Source: an uncultured beta proteobacterium (lineage in GTDB: Bacteria > Pseudomonadota > Gammaproteobacteria > Burkholderiales > Burkholderiaceae_C). Taken from it: a stretch of DNA of 14,561 nt. Shown piece after piece: positions 1-6,387 of the stretch. Both the position numbers and the translations under genes were made by a program. Every line of letters starts with the position of its first letter. The stretch's first letter is position 1. The stretch spans positions 1 through 14,561 of the forward strand of contig CAIMHL010000416.1 of the NCBI GenBank assembly GCA_903840825.1, written 5' to 3'. The notes beneath the pieces were generated by a model. It ran no database searches. It saw nothing but the letters and a program-made list of their open reading frames with translations, and was not told the origin of the DNA.

Positions 1-2
1 AG

Positions 3-65
3 GTGGTCGATTTGCACGCCCACCCCTTCGCGGTGAGTGGGCAGGTCGTGCGCGGGGAGTTATAG
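3..65 (+). CDS. 3' end of an unidentified gene (partial)
   Basis: One frame stays open from the window edge to a TAG at 63-65 and encodes a 20-residue tail, VVDLHAHPFAVSGQVVRGEL. Nearly all its codons end in G or C, as in the well-supported genes further along, whereas the other two frames do not show this. That periodicity is the only evidence for coding. The tail is too short for me to name a family. The start and most of the gene lie outside the window. No T-rich terminator follows the stop. Confidence 0.45.
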   Translation: MVDLHAHPFAVSGQVVRGEL

Positions 66-330
66 CGCCGTTATTGGTTTTGTGGAGCCAGCTCACTTTT
101 ACCATTGCTAACCTTAAAAATTGAACGTCAGCAATGGAGAAAAATGGAATTCGGGTCAGCAGCGGTAGCCGTCCTAGATCTGCGCGAAATGATGGCTCGA
201 TACCCGACACTCACCTGACTCTGTGACTGATTGCAATGTGGCACCGATTTGGAGAATCACTGCGCCCACTTTCGAGTGCTGTTACAGACGAATGGTCTGA
301 AAATTTACGCGCATCGGCCACGAGCCTCGA
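66..330. other. Intergenic region with an inverted repeat, no gene seen
   Basis: This 265-base gap lies between the partial gene and the 3' end of the MocR-type gene, which converge on it. I find no open frame with convincing codon bias. A short frame beginning at 231 overlaps the MocR gene antisense and has no family resemblance. The only structure I can support is the inverted repeat at 102-137. Confidence 0.4.
102..137. repeat. Inverted repeat with 11-base arms
   Basis: The arms CCATTGCTAAC (102-112) and GTCAGCAATGG (127-137) are complementary except at one position and enclose a 14-base AT-rich loop. Neither strand has a T run directly after the stem, so it is not a standard intrinsic terminator. 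It could be a weak bidirectional terminator, a protein site or an element end. The symmetry is certain; the role is unknown. Confidence 0.5.
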
Positions 331-1821
331 TCACGTCAAGGTTGACCATGTGGAAATCAATCTGCCCAGAGTTTGTATGCCTTGTTGAATTTGTTCAACC
401 GTCAGACTCGCATAACCCAGGATGAAACCGGCTGGTCGAGGTGGTGCGAGGGATTCTGACCCGGCAAACAGCGTCGATACCGGGTAGATGCCCACACCCA
501 CTTGACGGGCAGCAGTCACCAACCCCGGTTCATCCTTGGGGCGCAGAAACGGTAACCAAAGTACCACATGAAGGCCAGCCGCAGTGCCGCCGACCTCAGC
601 GTCCTTTGGGAGATAGCGTGCAACGGCATCCAACAGCGCGGCACGACGGCGCTCGTTTTCGCGGCGCATGCGTCGAACATGGCGCTCATAGTTGCCACTT
701 TCAATCAGCGAAGCCAGTACGCGCTGTTCCAGTACGGGTGCATGACGGTCGGTTAATCGCTTGGCCTGCCGGAACACCGTCACCAGTTCAGGCGGAAGCA
801 CCAAGTAGCCGAGCCGTAGTTGAGGCGATAAAGCCTTGGAGAAGGTGCCAACATAAATCACCCGGCCATCGCCATCTATTGATTGCAAGGCATCGATCGG
901 GCGCTGCCCATAACGAAATTCGCCGTCATAGTCGTCCTCTACGACCCAGGCGTTTTGGCTGTGAGCCCACTGCAGCAGTTCTTGGCGTCGTGTGATCGGA
1001 AGAACTCCACCTAAAGGGAACTGGTGTGATGGCGTGACATACACCAGGCGAGCACTTTTGTCTTGGGGCAGGCTGCTGGTATCCAGGCCATTCTCGTCCA
1101 CACGCACTGCTAAGCACCTTGCGCCAGTAGCCTCAAAGCAGCACCTCGCCATCAGGTAACCAGGTTCTTCAAACACAAAGGCGTCGTCGGCATTCAAGAG
1201 CAACCGGGCACATAGGTCGATGGCCTGTTGTGAACCGTGAACCACCAGTATTTGCTCGGCGTTACACGCCAGACCTCGGGCACGTCGCAGATAGCCCTGT
1301 AGGGCGCTGCGAAGTGATGCATCACCTTCGGGTGGGGCGTAGTACAGACGGTGCTGCTGTTGCAGCAGTTCAGTTTGGTAGGCACGCCGCCAGGCCAAAG
1401 TGGGAAAGTCCCGGTGCGCCACCGCTCCGTACAGAAAGTCGAATCGAGTCGGTTCGACATGAAGCATTGCAGGCAAACCGATTTCCTGTAGGCGTCGCCC
1501 AAATGTGGACAAGGTTGGCGCAGACCTTGTGCTGTGAATCGTTGGCAACTCGGATGTTGCAGGTGCAGTCAGTGGCGTTGCTATTCGTGACACCCGTCCC
1601 GTGGACGTGACCAGGTAGCCCTCGGCTTCAAGTTGCTCAAAGGCGGCAGTGACCGTGGTTCGTGACACCCCCAGCTCGGCAGCCAAGCTTCGTGTGGACG
1701 GCGCCCGAGCGCCTGCTTGCAATGTGCCGTCCGCTATCTGAGCACGCAGCAGGTGATAAATTTTGCGCCCGGCACCTGTTCGGCCGCGTGGGCCACTTGC
1801 GGCAAGTTGAAACTGGACCAT
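331..1821 (-). CDS. MocR-family (GntR-aminotransferase) transcriptional regulator, PdxR-like
   Basis: The 496-residue product has an N-terminal GntR winged helix (about residues 15-80; PSTRSLAAELGVSRTTVTAA at 41-60) joined to a fold-type I aminotransferase-like domain (about 120-490). The PLP-binding signature is present: VVEDDYDGEF (293-302, ring-nitrogen Asp) and GTFSK (325-329, K329 forming the internal aldimine). MocR proteins use PLP as a sensor and usually activate or repress a divergent gene involved in vitamin B6, GABA, taurine or amine metabolism. The frame stays open a further 68 codons upstream, but that part lies inside the divergent paiB gene and lacks family sequence, so I take the ATG just before VQFQLAASG, which leaves an 87-base intergenic region. 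The effector and targets cannot be read from the sequence. The divergent PaiB gene and the nearby PLP-dependent decarboxylase are plausible targets. Confidence 0.9.
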   Translation of the reverse strand: MVQFQLAASGPRGRTGAGRKIYHLLRAQIADGTLQAGARAPSTRSLAAELGVSRTTVTAAFEQLEAEGYLVTSTGRVSRIATPLTAPATSELPTIHSTRSAPTLSTFGRRLQEIGLPAMLHVEPTRFDFLYGAVAHRDFPTLAWRRAYQTELLQQQHRLYYAPPEGDASLRSALQGYLRRARGLACNAEQILVVHGSQQAIDLCARLLLNADDAFVFEEPGYLMARCCFEATGARCLAVRVDENGLDTSSLPQDKSARLVYVTPSHQFPLGGVLPITRRQELLQWAHSQNAWVVEDDYDGEFRYGQRPIDALQSIDGDGRVIYVGTFSKALSPQLRLGYLVLPPELVTVFRQAKRLTDRHAPVLEQRVLASLIESGNYERHVRRMRRENERRRAALLDAVARYLPKDAEVGGTAAGLHVVLWLPFLRPKDEPGLVTAARQVGVGIYPVSTLFAGSESLAPPRPAGFILGYASLTVEQIQQGIQTLGRLISTWSTLT

Positions 1822-1908
1822 AAATACTCTAAAAAACTGGTTCTTCACATTGTGCCGGTTGTACGGAAAAATGGCGACTGTCCGATTTTTTACTTTCAAA
1901 GGCCCACG
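1822..1908. promoter_or_regulatory. Divergent control region between the MocR gene and paiB
   Basis: These 87 bases separate two divergent starts, so both promoters must lie here. CTGGTT at 1837-1842 is repeated as CCGGTT at 1855-1860, 18 bases apart. A related CTGGAC (1813-1818) lies just inside the MocR gene. Direct repeats of this kind are how several MocR proteins bind, so they are candidate operators. AAAGG (1898-1902) is a good Shine-Dalgarno site six bases before the paiB ATG. I could not assign convincing -35/-10 pairs. Confidence 0.4.
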
Positions 1909-2532
1909 ATGTACATACCAGCTCACTTTGCTGAAACCCGACCCGAGGAGTTGCACCGCATCATTCGTGAGCACCCACTTGGGATGCTGGTGACACACGG
2001 AGATATCGGACTGGATGCCGATCACATTCCGATGGAGTTAGATTCAGATGTTGGAACACATGGCACCCTCATCGGGCATGTGGCCCGCGCCAATACGCTT
2101 TGGCAGCGGTGTCCAACAGGCACGCCGGTGATGATTGTGTTTCGTGGTGCAGACGCCTATATCTCACCGAACTGGTATCCCAGCAAGCATGAAACGCATC
2201 GCCAGGTTCCGACCTGGAATTACGAAGTGGTGCATGCGCACGGCACGATCACCGTACATGATGACGAGCGCTTTACCCGCCGCGTTGTTGCACAACTCAC
2301 ACGGCGAAACGAGGCCACCGAACCCAAACCCTGGAAGATGGGGGATTCCGAGTCTGAGTTCATTAACAGCATGCTACGCAACATTGTTGGCATTGAAATC
2401 GCCATCACATCGCTGGTTGGAAAGGTCAAGCTCAGCCAAAACAGGGAAGTACGAGATCGCCTCAACGCCGCAGACACACTGGATGCTCGGGGACAAACCG
2501 CACTAGCCCATGCCATGCGCAAGGCGGGGTGA
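1909..2532 (+). CDS. paiB: PaiB-like FMN-binding negative transcriptional regulator
   Basis: The 207-residue product matches the PaiB family in length and in motifs. AYISPNWYPSKHETHR begins at residue 83 and is followed by VPTWNY (100-105), the family hallmark, and the family's C-terminal GIEIAITSLVGKVKLSQNR is at 161-179. PaiB proteins have a split-barrel, FMN/flavin-reductase-like fold. In Bacillus subtilis PaiB is linked to repression of sporulation and degradative enzymes, but in proteobacteria the biochemical role is largely open. The frame extends upstream of 1909, but the MYIPAHF start has a well-placed AAAGG and is the family N-terminus. It is divergent from a MocR regulator, and this pairing is common, which suggests regulation by a PLP-related signal. 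I am sure of the family, less sure that it is a true transcription factor. Confidence 0.88.
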   Translation: MYIPAHFAETRPEELHRIIREHPLGMLVTHGDIGLDADHIPMELDSDVGTHGTLIGHVARANTLWQRCPTGTPVMIVFRGADAYISPNWYPSKHETHRQVPTWNYEVVHAHGTITVHDDERFTRRVVAQLTRRNEATEPKPWKMGDSESEFINSMLRNIVGIEIAITSLVGKVKLSQNREVRDRLNAADTLDARGQTALAHAMRKAG

Positions 2533-2855
2533 GCGCTCTACCTTAGTAATTTATTGAAACGAGTAACGCTTCGTGTTTCGGCATTGGTGAATTTTTTCGC
2601 AGAACGGCTGACAGTGGCGCTTTAGAACGCCGGGCATCAGGGTTGCTTAGCCTCGTATTGTGCTGCCATGGACGCAACCTCGGTGCGAGCTCGCACCTGC
2701 AGTTTTTGCACAATAGCCAGGCTCACGCGCTGACAGGAACGCTCCCACGCCCTTACTTTTGACTGGCCGCTGATTGCAGTCGTTGAAACCTTGGTCGCCC
2801 GAGCCCATTTGTGAGCGGCTAAACTCAGTTTTAGATAGCAATTGAGGTAAGTAGC
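2533..2855. other. Intergenic region between paiB and the decarboxylase
   Basis: The region contains no intact gene. Just after paiB, GAAACGA (2557-2563) can pair with TCGTGTTTC with a small bulge, but the T6 run lies some 15 bases beyond, so it is a poor terminator. On the - strand the part nearest 2637 encodes a tail resembling a LuxR-type helix-turn-helix. Just before the decarboxylase, GAGG at 2844-2847 serves as its Shine-Dalgarno. I could not identify a promoter for the decarboxylase. Confidence 0.45.
2637..2729 (-). pseudogene. Possible relic of a LuxR-type HTH C-terminus
   Basis: Reading the - strand to a TGA at 2637, the last 30 residues include IVQKLQVRARTEVASMAAQ. This closely resembles the final helix of NarL/LuxR-family regulators, which typically read like a VxxIxxKLxVxxRTEAxxxA pattern. 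The upstream sequence in the same frame does not look like the rest of such a domain, and there is no suitable start before the decarboxylase gene. If real, it is the last fragment of a deleted regulator gene. The match rests on about 20 residues judged by eye, so chance is possible. Confidence 0.3.
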
Positions 2856-4070
2856 ATGGACAAGGAATTCTCTGTCGACTCCGAGGGGTTGCATCAGGCC
2901 GTCGAGTTGATGAGTCGTGATTTCAGTAGCGCGCATGGTCTTGATCTGCCGGTAGAACTGCCACAGCTTGGGATTGGATCAACGGCTGCACTGAACTCAC
3001 TGGCACCGAACATTCTGGGCGGCGCGGCGCGTTTGGGCGAGGCTACATCATTTGCCCACATGGACCCACCCACCCCGTGGATAACTTGGGCAGTTACGCT
3101 TTGGAACGCATCGCTCAATCAGAACCTGCTTCACCCAGCCACTGCACCTGTCGCTCGCCAAATGGAACAGCGGGTCGTGGCATGGCTCGCACCATTTTTC
3201 GGTATGAACGGTGGACACATGACACCGGGTTCGACAGTAGCCAATTTGACCGCCTTGTGGTCTGCGCGCGAGTGCGCAGGCATTACGGAGGTAATTGCAT
3301 CTGAGGGTGCGCATCTTTCTATTGCGAAGGCAGCGCATATTTTGGGCCTTAATTTTCGGAGCGTGCCCGTAGACGCAAACGGTTCAATGGACGCGGCACA
3401 ATTGCCGATCAACTTAAGCAAATCAGCCTTGGTCCTCACAGCCGGTGCAACCAGTACAGGTGCAGTAGACCCCTTTGTATTGGCCGGTAGGGCAGCTTGG
3501 ACCCATGTAGATGCGGCGTGGGCCGGTCCTTTACTGCTGAGTAAATACGCTCACTTACTTGCCGGAATCGAGTCGGCAGACTCTGTTGCCGTATCGACGC
3601 ATAAGTGGCTTTTCCAACCCAAAGAGTCTGCCCTCGTATTATTCAAAGACACCGAGAAAGCCCACGCAGCCGTTAGCTTCGGCGGAGCGTACCTTGCCAC
3701 CCCCAATATTGGCGTTCTTGGCTCCCATGGTGCGACTGCCACCGCCCTACTGGCAATGCTGCTTTCTTGGGGGCGTCAAGGCGTTGCTCAGCGCATTGAG
3801 CACTGCATGGACCTTTCACACTGCTTGAGAGATTTTGTTGTTGCGGACAAGCGCCTTGAGCTTTATGGAGAACCACAAACTGGCATTGTGGTCTGGCGCC
3901 CAAAAGACGAGAGCTTGTTTGACCAGGTGCTGCAGCAGTTGCCCGTTGGTTCCACGTCAACAACGTCAATTGCAGGTCGCAAGTGGTTTCGCAGCGTAGC
4001 TGCAAATCCAAGTGCGGATATTGACCGGCTTATTGCCACCATTCAAGTGGCCTTACCCGAGCGAACTTAG
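2856..4070 (+). CDS. Group II PLP-dependent decarboxylase (glutamate/aromatic amino acid decarboxylase-like)
   Basis: The 404-residue product has the fold-type I decarboxylase motifs in order: TPGSTVANLTAL (123-134, phosphate-binding loop), SEGAHLSIAKAA (149-160, His expected to stack on PLP), HVDAAWAG (217-224, Asp219 to the PLP ring nitrogen) and STHKW (247-251, K250 the PLP lysine). Such enzymes decarboxylate amino acids such as glutamate, cysteine-sulfinate, aspartate or aromatic residues. The substrate cannot be read here. It is shorter than animal AADC or bacterial GadB (about 460-480), mainly toward the C-terminus. The ATG is preceded by GAGG at eight bases. Its position beside a PLP-sensing MocR regulator and PaiB suggests a shared circuit, although 323 bases separate it from paiB, so it may have its own promoter. 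Confidence 0.85.
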   Translation: MDKEFSVDSEGLHQAVELMSRDFSSAHGLDLPVELPQLGIGSTAALNSLAPNILGGAARLGEATSFAHMDPPTPWITWAVTLWNASLNQNLLHPATAPVARQMEQRVVAWLAPFFGMNGGHMTPGSTVANLTALWSARECAGITEVIASEGAHLSIAKAAHILGLNFRSVPVDANGSMDAAQLPINLSKSALVLTAGATSTGAVDPFVLAGRAAWTHVDAAWAGPLLLSKYAHLLAGIESADSVAVSTHKWLFQPKESALVLFKDTEKAHAAVSFGGAYLATPNIGVLGSHGATATALLAMLLSWGRQGVAQRIEHCMDLSHCLRDFVVADKRLELYGEPQTGIVVWRPKDESLFDQVLQQLPVGSTSTTSIAGRKWFRSVAANPSADIDRLIATIQVALPERT

Positions 4071-4081
4071 TTCGCGCTCAA

Positions 4082-4114
4082 TGACCGCGATCGACTATGC
4101 AGTCGACCAGGTCA
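4082..4114. repeat. Nested inverted repeat between convergent genes
   Basis: TGACC (4082-4086) pairs with GGTCA (4110-4114), and inside it TCGACT (4091-4096) pairs with AGTCGA (4101-4106) around an ATGC loop. A second small hairpin, GCGAAC-TTA-GTTCGC (4061-4075), spans the decarboxylase stop codon. Both sit where the decarboxylase (+) meets the convergent pseudogene (-), a usual place for transcription to end, but neither has a T run. Confidence 0.4.
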
Positions 4115-4555
4115 AGGAAAGTAAATTCATAATCTGGGTGACTGCCCTAGCTTCCCGGACCACGGCCACCAACGGCCGGTCCTTAAGATCGTGGCTGTCA
4201 GCAATGGTCACGTTGAAGTCCACCACGAACGGCTTCTGATTGGGAATGAATTGTGCAACCTGTAAGCTGCCTGTCGTGACCGGCGGCAATGGGTCTTTTT
4301 CGGTCATGAAGACACTATCGCCACTTAGCATCCTTGTGCCGTCAGCCTACCTTTCGTGACAATTTCGAGTTGGGCAACCTCCAATATGGGCGGGGACTTA
4401 TGCGGCCCAGCAAAACCCATGACCCAATCAACGCTTTGGCGACCGAGATCAACTTGGGCGCTTGGCATGGAACCTGCCCCCAACGCCATCAAGATTAAAT
4501 GCCAAAGACACATAAGGCCAACAAGCAAGGCCCTTGGCGTATCTGCCAAAATCAC
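4095..4555 (-). pseudogene. Frameshifted gene for a small exported protein of unknown function
   Basis: Two - strand frames abut. The first, read from 4555 to a TAA at 4325, starts with a signal-peptide-like stretch (MCLWHLILMALGAGSMPSAQ, hydrophobic core then a possible S-x-A cleavage site) and continues toward residues LEIVTKG. The second, read to a TAG at 4095, begins just downstream of an in-frame TAG near 4347 and continues with ADGTRMLSGDSVFMTEKD and a beta-rich stretch ending near PLVAVVREARA. Joining them by one lost base near 4348-4350 gives a continuous protein of about 140 residues with sensible composition throughout. I therefore read this as one gene broken by a single-base frameshift, or a sequencing error at that point. 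The frame opens with a GTG at 4555, but a later ATG (4513) is the likelier start, since 4555 leaves only three bases before the divergent nucleotidyltransferase. I do not recognise the family. Confidence 0.5.
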
Positions 4556-4558
4556 CCT

Positions 4559-4849
4559 ATGCGACTAACACCCATTGAACAACAAGTGATACGTGAGGCC
4601 AGCCTGCGCTACTTTGGCGTGCGCCCGCGTCTGTTTGGCTCTCGATTGAATGATCTCAAACTTGGCGGCGATATTTATTTGTACATTGAGGCACCGGTAT
4701 CCCCCAAGCAAGGGGTTGAGGCCCGACTGCACATGGTGGCGGATATCTGGAAAGCGCTCGGCGAGCGAAAAATTGATGTGGTGGTTAACGCAGGCGGCGA
4801 GCAACTGCCCATTTACGAAGTTGCGCAACGTGAAGGCGTCTTGCTATGA
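4559..4849 (+). CDS. MNT-type nucleotidyltransferase domain protein with altered catalytic site
   Basis: The 96-residue product has the minimal nucleotidyltransferase fold: a GSR motif (27-29, LFGSRLNDLKLGG) followed by DIYLYIE (38-44) and KIDVVV (71-76). In the family these supply the GSx10DxD motif and a third Asp. Here D38 and D73 are present, but the second Asp of DxD is Tyr40 (codon TAT, one base from GAT), which should weaken or abolish metal-dependent nucleotide transfer. MNT proteins commonly act as antitoxins or modifiers of a HEPN-type or substrate-binding partner encoded just downstream. The start at MRLTPIEQQ is chosen over an in-frame ATG 20 codons earlier, whose peptide has no family character. 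No clear Shine-Dalgarno is visible. Its stop overlaps the next start as ATGA, typical of a translationally coupled pair. Confidence 0.75.
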   Translation: MRLTPIEQQVIREASLRYFGVRPRLFGSRLNDLKLGGDIYLYIEAPVSPKQGVEARLHMVADIWKALGERKIDVVVNAGGEQLPIYEVAQREGVLL

Positions 4850-4969
4850 GTTTGCCGCTTGAAGAGGCACTTTTCGAACGCGATCGGTATGCATCAACGG
4901 ATGAGTCTTCAACTAATCGATTGGCTGGCCCGGTTAAAGCTGGAATTTGAACAAAGAAAAACCCAATGA
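4846..4969 (+). pseudogene. Collapsed partner gene of the nucleotidyltransferase
   Basis: An ATG at 4846, overlapping the nucleotidyltransferase stop, begins MSLPLEEALFERDRYAST, a helical N-terminus plausible for a HEPN/substrate-binding partner, but it hits TGA at 4948-4950 after only 34 codons. From about 4885 another frame reads MHQRMSLQLIDWLARLK, an amphipathic helix that goes on to a TGA at 4967-4969 overlapping the proA ATG. The simplest reading is one gene that lost its middle with a frame change, keeping its original head and tail and both coupled junctions. Normal partners are over 100 residues, so no functional product is expected. The family assignment is inferred from position only. 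Confidence 0.5.
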
Positions 4970-6300
4970 ACACCCTCAACATCCCCGACTATGCCCAAGC
5001 CTTGGGTTTTAAAGCAAAACAGGCCTCAGCCCTTATGGCGCGTGCTCAAGCAGCTACTAAAAACAAAGCGCTTCGCACGCTAGCAGCGTTGCTTCGCAGC
5101 AACGTGGCGGCCCTGCAAATTGACAACGCCCGCGATATTGAGCGCGCAATAGTCGCAGGATTGGCCGCACCGATGGTGGATCGGCTCAAACTCACGCCCC
5201 AAGTCCTTGAGACCTGTGCCCAGGGCTGCGAGCAGTTGGCGGCGATGGCCGATGTGATTGGCGAGATTGTGGGCATGAAGCAAATGCCCAGCGGCATTCG
5301 GGTGGGGCAAATGCGGGTGCCGATTGGCGTGTTTGGCATGATTTTCGAGAGCCGCCCCAACGTGACGATTGAGGCGGCCTCCTTGTCCATCAAGAGCGGC
5401 AACGCCTGCATTTTGCGTGGCGGCTCTGAAGCGATTGAGTCCAACAAAGCGCTGGCTTTGCTGGTACAACAGGCCTTGCTGGAGGCCGGGCTGCCTGAGG
5501 ACGCGGTGCAGTTGGTGCAGATCACCGACCGCGAGGTGGTGGGGCAGCTCATCACCATGCCGCAGTTTGTCGATGTGATCATTCCGCGCGGGGGCAAGGG
5601 GCTGATTGAGCGCATCAGCCGGGACGCCAAGGTGCCGGTCATCAAACACCTAGATGGCAATTGCCATGTGTATGTGGACGACCCATGCGATATGGCCATG
5701 GCCGTCAACGTGGCCGACAACGCCAAAACCAGCAAATACAGCCCGTGCAACGCCACTGAAAGCCTCTTGGTGGCGCGCGGTGTAGCGGCCCAGTTTTTGC
5801 CACTCATTGGCCAAATTTATGCCGCCAAGGGCGTCGAGATGCGCTGCGATGCCGAAGCGCTGGCTATTCTTGAAAGAAATAAGGCCAAGGTACACGCCGG
5901 TATTGCTACAGAAGCTACTAATTCAGGAGCACCCCTCTTCCCAAAACTGGCACTTGCCACCGAGCAAGACTATTTTGAGGAATACCTGGCCCCCATCATC
6001 AGCATCAAAGTGGTGGCGGGGGTGGATGAGGCGATTGCGCACATCAACCACTACAGCAGCCACCACACCGATGCCATCCTGACGCGTGACCACATGCACG
6101 CGCAGCAGTTTTTGCGCGAGGTGGACTCAGCCAGCGTCATGGTCAACACCAGTACGCGCTTTGCGGATGGCTTTGAGTACGGCTTGGGGGCCGAGATTGG
6201 CATCTCCACCGACAAATTTCACGCTCGGGGACCGGTCGGCATTGAGGGGCTGACCTCGCTTAAATACGTTGTGCTCGGTCAAGGCGAAGTGCGAGTGTAA
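4966..6300 (+). CDS. proA: Gamma-glutamyl phosphate reductase (proline biosynthesis)
   Basis: ProA reduces gamma-glutamyl phosphate to glutamate-5-semialdehyde with NADPH, the second step of proline synthesis in the cytoplasm. The product shows the aldehyde-dehydrogenase-like domains: the N-terminal cofactor domain with GVFGMIFESRPNVTIEAASL (121-140), KSGNACILRGGSEA (143-156), and the catalytic cysteine in SPCNATESLLV (C261). The C-terminal GLGAEIGISTDKFHARGP (406-423) is highly typical. At 444 residues it is longer than the 417 of E. coli ProA. The extra length falls around 303-330, in a stretch with AT-rich codons unlike its surroundings. The ATG overlaps the TGA of the decayed upstream gene. 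No proB is visible. A weak hairpin, AAAAG-CCCG-CTTTT, follows the stop but is too short to call a terminator. Confidence 0.96.
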   Translation: MNTLNIPDYAQALGFKAKQASALMARAQAATKNKALRTLAALLRSNVAALQIDNARDIERAIVAGLAAPMVDRLKLTPQVLETCAQGCEQLAAMADVIGEIVGMKQMPSGIRVGQMRVPIGVFGMIFESRPNVTIEAASLSIKSGNACILRGGSEAIESNKALALLVQQALLEAGLPEDAVQLVQITDREVVGQLITMPQFVDVIIPRGGKGLIERISRDAKVPVIKHLDGNCHVYVDDPCDMAMAVNVADNAKTSKYSPCNATESLLVARGVAAQFLPLIGQIYAAKGVEMRCDAEALAILERNKAKVHAGIATEATNSGAPLFPKLALATEQDYFEEYLAPIISIKVVAGVDEAIAHINHYSSHHTDAILTRDHMHAQQFLREVDSASVMVNTSTRFADGFEYGLGAEIGISTDKFHARGPVGIEGLTSLKYVVLGQGEVRV

Positions 6301-6387
6301 AAAAAGCCCGCTTTTAAAACGAATAGTTGCCCCCAACTGGTTGAAAATAAGGTCAGTCATCTTACTGAATCACCCGCAAAGGACCGC

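Noticed and set aside
441..995. 184-codon + strand frame
   Set aside because: It is antisense to the well-supported MocR gene and has no family resemblance; it reflects codon bias of the opposite strand.
1822..2025. 68-codon N-terminal extension of the MocR gene
   Set aside because: It lies antisense to the start of paiB and its control region, has no GntR or aminotransferase character, and the winged helix begins just after the chosen ATG.
5046..5807. 253-codon - strand frame inside proA
   Set aside because: It is fully antisense to proA, which has clear catalytic motifs; the composition is that of a reverse-complement shadow.
6301..6320. AAAAG-CCCG-CTTTT after proA as a terminator
   Set aside because: The stem is only five base pairs, mostly A-T, without a proper T run.
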